Source: Casp-actino8 sp044358015 (GTDB taxonomy: Bacteria > Actinomycetota > Acidimicrobiia > Acidimicrobiales > Ilumatobacteraceae). From it: DNA of 6,183 bases. The DNA is taken from NCBI GenBank assembly GCA_044358015.1, contig JBIKOO010000084.1, forward strand, positions 1 through 6,183, in the 5' to 3' direction. Below the pieces are notes generated by a model. That model ran no database searches. It saw nothing but the letters and a program-made list of their open reading frames with translations, and was not told the DNA's origin. The first letter of the stretch is position 1. Each line of letters starts with the position of its first letter. This document shows, piece after piece, positions 6,000 through 6,183 of the stretch. Both the position numbers and the translations under genes were made by a program.

Positions 6000-6183
6000 T
6001 TGAGGACTTCTTGAATCGCCGCAAGAACCTTGGTCGCTGTTGAATCAGCGTCCAAGGTGAGATTTGATCCACAACGAGAAATCTCACTCAGCAATGGACG
6101 TGGTTCATTTAATAACTCACGGAGCAACTCTGGTCTCCACTTCAGTGAAACGGCACACTGAAACCTTGCCCAATCACGGGTTC
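5996..6183 (-). CDS. Unrecognised protein, C-terminal fragment
   Basis: An open minus-strand frame enters from the right edge and ends at a TAG at 5998-5996, giving the last 61 residues of a protein. The other two minus-strand frames are closed by stops in the same stretch. The fragment contains WRPELLRELLNEPRPLLSEI (residues 15-34) and ends in an amphipathic, helix-like segment, LAAIQEVLN. The pattern (an Arg-Pro-Leu-Leu stretch, then a D-A-D turn and a final helix) loosely recalls the ends of small P-loop kinases, but this is too weak to name a family. Its stop overlaps the stop of the convergent hydrolase gene. It is probably a real gene, function unknown. Confidence 0.6.
   Translation of the reverse strand, partial: TRDWARFQCAVSLKWRPELLRELLNEPRPLLSEISRCGSNLTLDADSTATKVLAAIQEVLN

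Noticed and set aside
6008..6027. TTCTTG/CAAGAA inverted repeat after the hydrolase as a terminator
   Set aside because: Only a 6-bp, AT-rich stem with an 8-base loop and no following T-run, and it lies inside the opposite gene.
1..6183. Mobile elements, CRISPR arrays, tRNA or rRNA genes
   Set aside because: No transposase-like frames, terminal inverted repeats, spaced direct repeats or RNA gene signatures were seen; the genes are core genes in conserved order.

Overview
The window holds the start of a division and cell wall (dcw) cluster on the minus strand, and a divergent gene for a secreted cell wall hydrolase on the plus strand. The order mraZ-rsmH-ftsL-ftsI-murE is canonical. Several traits suggest an actinobacterium (Actinomycetota): a basic, Ser/Arg-rich N-terminal tail on FtsI, a small FtsL with a basic tail, the Cys-rich end of RsmH, and a secreted hydrolase with Thr-rich linkers and repeated peptidoglycan-binding domains. 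Base composition looks balanced by eye rather than very GC-rich, so an Acidimicrobiia-like lineage is my best guess. That placement is inference and was not tested.

Layout, right to left along the minus strand: mraZ (4083 to 3661), rsmH (3661 to 2726), ftsL (2726 to 2193), ftsI (2196 to 211) and the first 70 codons of murE (from 211 to the window edge). Every junction overlaps by 1 or 4 bases (TAATG, TGATG, ATGA, TGATG), so the five genes look like one translationally coupled unit. Between mraZ and the divergent gene, about 210 bases are non-coding. They carry eight G-rich boxes about one helical turn apart, which look like a MraZ operator array, plus a perfect 9-bp inverted repeat and a smaller hairpin.

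On the plus strand, 4296 to 5999 encodes a secreted protein with a signal peptide, four peptidoglycan-binding domains in two pairs, two Thr-rich linkers and a complete M23 metallopeptidase domain. It converges on the 3' end of an unrecognised minus-strand gene that enters from the right edge, and the two stop codons overlap.

Together the genes supply a transcriptional regulator (MraZ), a 16S rRNA methyltransferase (RsmH), divisome parts (FtsL, FtsI), a peptidoglycan precursor ligase (MurE) and a likely peptidoglycan hydrolase. No new system was found. The most interesting parts are the dense operator array with its inverted repeat and the chance that it also controls the divergent hydrolase.
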